NCBI GenBank assembly: GCA_035626515.1
Contig: DASPNM010000026.1
Span: 76,340-140,339, forward strand
DNA length: 64,000 nt
Direction of reading: 5' to 3'
DNA from: DASPNM01 sp035626515
Lineage (GTDB): Bacteria > Bacteroidota > Bacteroidia > Chitinophagales > Chitinophagaceae
Of this stretch, positions 62,902 to 64,000 are shown piece after piece; the stretch's first letter is position 1; every line of letters starts with the position of its first letter. A model generated the notes under the pieces. It made no database searches. It was not told where the DNA came from and saw only the letters and a program-made list of their open reading frames with translations. Position numbers and translations under genes: made by a program.

Positions 62902-64000
62902 CTGATATCTTTTTGTATAGCACTATCCCGACTAATTTGTTGTTTCTATAAATAGTAGTAGAATAATCAGCAGGATCGCGAGGAGAAGTATCAACGAATA
63001 GCTTATAACCTAACTTGTTCGTTTTATTAAAATTGTCAGCAAACTTTTCGGCTCCTACGTACGATTCCGCAGAAGCATTCATGATGTAATTAGAAAAGGA
63101 TGCGACTGTCCCATTTTGAAAATCTGTAGTTGCTTTTGCAAATGTGGGGTCACGCATTTGATCTGCATAAACCTCCAAGTGGTTATATAAAGTATTTGTA
63201 AATCCTGCAATTTGATTATCCGCCTTATGCCTTTTTTCGTGAACTAAAACACTCATTAGATTATTTGCATCATCAAGTTTGCTATTGAGCTTATTACCTT
63301 GCTTGTTTAAGAAGATATCGTTTCCGCTTGTAAAGGCTGGGTTTTCTTCTGAGGTCTTTGTACCATTAACTGCTAAACCAGTTATGCCCTTTCCACCTTC
63401 ATTGATAGTGGTAATACCAACTTTCTTCGCATAATGACCCATTACATTAGCTACAGCTTGACGGTTTTCTTTCTTATTTAAATCTACTTTGGTTAATAAC
63501 TGATTACCCTTGTCCGTTTGTATATAGATATTATTGGTTTTCGTATTGGTGGATCTAATAAAGCGTCCGTTCTTGTTAAAATAATCATCAGTTGGAGCCA
63601 TCCCATCTGGGTCAATAAAACGAATTGGGTTATCAAACGCATAATTATATGGAGAGAAGCGGCGCATCTCATCTGCTTTTGGATCGATCACTATCCAGCG
63701 TGCAATTTGGTTGTCGTACATTCTGGCGCCGTAGTCGTACCATTCCAAGCCGGAGCCGTCGGAGAATTCTTTGTATTGCTGTTCTTTGCCATTGTAACCT
63801 AGTTTGTTTTCAGGGTCTCCAAAATTCAATGCACTTGAACCAATTGCTTTCATGGATAACCCGAACGGGTAATAATGCGTCTCCTCGATCAAAGGTCCCC
63901 GGATATGCGTCACCTGCAGGTTATCAAAATAGACACTGATGTCGGTGGTTTGGTTGCTTACGTAAATGTAGAGGTAGCCGCTTTTGGCAACCTGCAGGCC
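62891..64000 (-). CDS. Rhs-repeat protein, C-terminal end with HEXXH toxin-like domain (5' cut by window)
   Basis: The open frame runs from the right edge to a stop at 62891, giving about 369 residues. The Rhs-associated core is present: THYYPFGLSMKAIG, NKLGYNGKEQQ, LEWYDYGARMYDNQIARWIVIDPKADE, then the closing YNYAFDNPIRFIDPDG. After this the sequence is unlike Rhs: about 235 residues with HEKRH (63227-63241, LVHEKRHKAD) and a downstream Glu in HLEVYADQ. This resembles zinc peptidase toxins. The N-terminal part, with delivery signals and repeats, lies outside the window. Confidence 0.9.
   Translation of the reverse strand, partial: GLQVAKSGYLYIYVSNQTTDISVYFDNLQVTHIRGPLIEETHYYPFGLSMKAIGSSALNFGDPENKLGYNGKEQQYKEFSDGSGLEWYDYGARMYDNQIARWIVIDPKADEMRRFSPYNYAFDNPIRFIDPDGMAPTDDYFNKNGRFIRSTNTKTNNIYIQTDKGNQLLTKVDLNKKENRQAVANVMGHYAKKVGITTINEGGKGITGLAVNGTKTSEENPAFTSGNDIFLNKQGNKLNSKLDDANNLMSVLVHEKRHKADNQIAGFTNTLYNHLEVYADQMRDPTFAKATTDFQNGTVASFSNYIMNASAESYVGAEKFADNFNKTNKLGYKLFVDTSPRDPADYSTTIYRNNKLVGIVLYKKISDED

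Overview
The window reads as a chromosomal segment of a Bacteroidota bacterium, most like the Chitinophagaceae and relatives (inference). Base composition is moderately GC-rich. The reasons are: recurring TAnnTTTG promoter elements (for example 28950, 37728, 52129, 61436), weak or absent Shine-Dalgarno sequences, a TamB plus lipoprotein TamL pair, a roughly 1100-residue SecA, a Bacteroidota-style Rhs protein, and CGACT-type intergenic repeats. I see no phage, insertion sequence, CRISPR array or rRNA.

Layout. 1-5327: a huge sensor kinase with twelve PAS domains, cut by the left edge. 5400-7819: a ferritin-like DUF892 protein and a prion-like Gly/Gln/Ser/Tyr-rich protein. 8024-11402: a two-component group (NtrC-type regulator, lone receiver, CHASE3 histidine kinase). 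11496-18827: tamB-tamL, envelope biogenesis. 18977-28733: a dense stress and genome-maintenance cluster. It holds DUF6496, DUF5670, two coupled genes including a pyridoxamine-oxidase-like protein, topoisomerase IB, DUF2383, a Cys-rich DUF326 protein, a non-homologous end-joining operon (ku followed by LigD split into three genes), DUF1328, a stress-type SDR, YtxH and CHRD proteins. 28969: tRNA-Met.

29393-47518 is mostly core and mixed: DUF4136, DUF4242, beta-CASP nuclease, DUF4442, lysA, scpB, a lone atpG, secA, a GlsB-like protein, exonuclease III, an intradiol dioxygenase, a NarX-like kinase, an alpha/beta hydrolase and a Kv-type channel. 47524-57352: two secreted amidohydrolases, then deoC with a full and a half-length aldehyde dehydrogenase, a SPOR protein and an M20 peptidase. 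57438-62350: maeB-mlaE-mlaF, then sucD.

The right end (62464-64000) changes to AT-rich DNA. It carries the C-terminal end of an Rhs protein whose variable tip has an HEXXH motif, overlapped by a small lipoprotein gene, which looks like a polymorphic toxin/immunity pair. This and the split-LigD operon inside the stress cluster are the strongest leads for follow-up.
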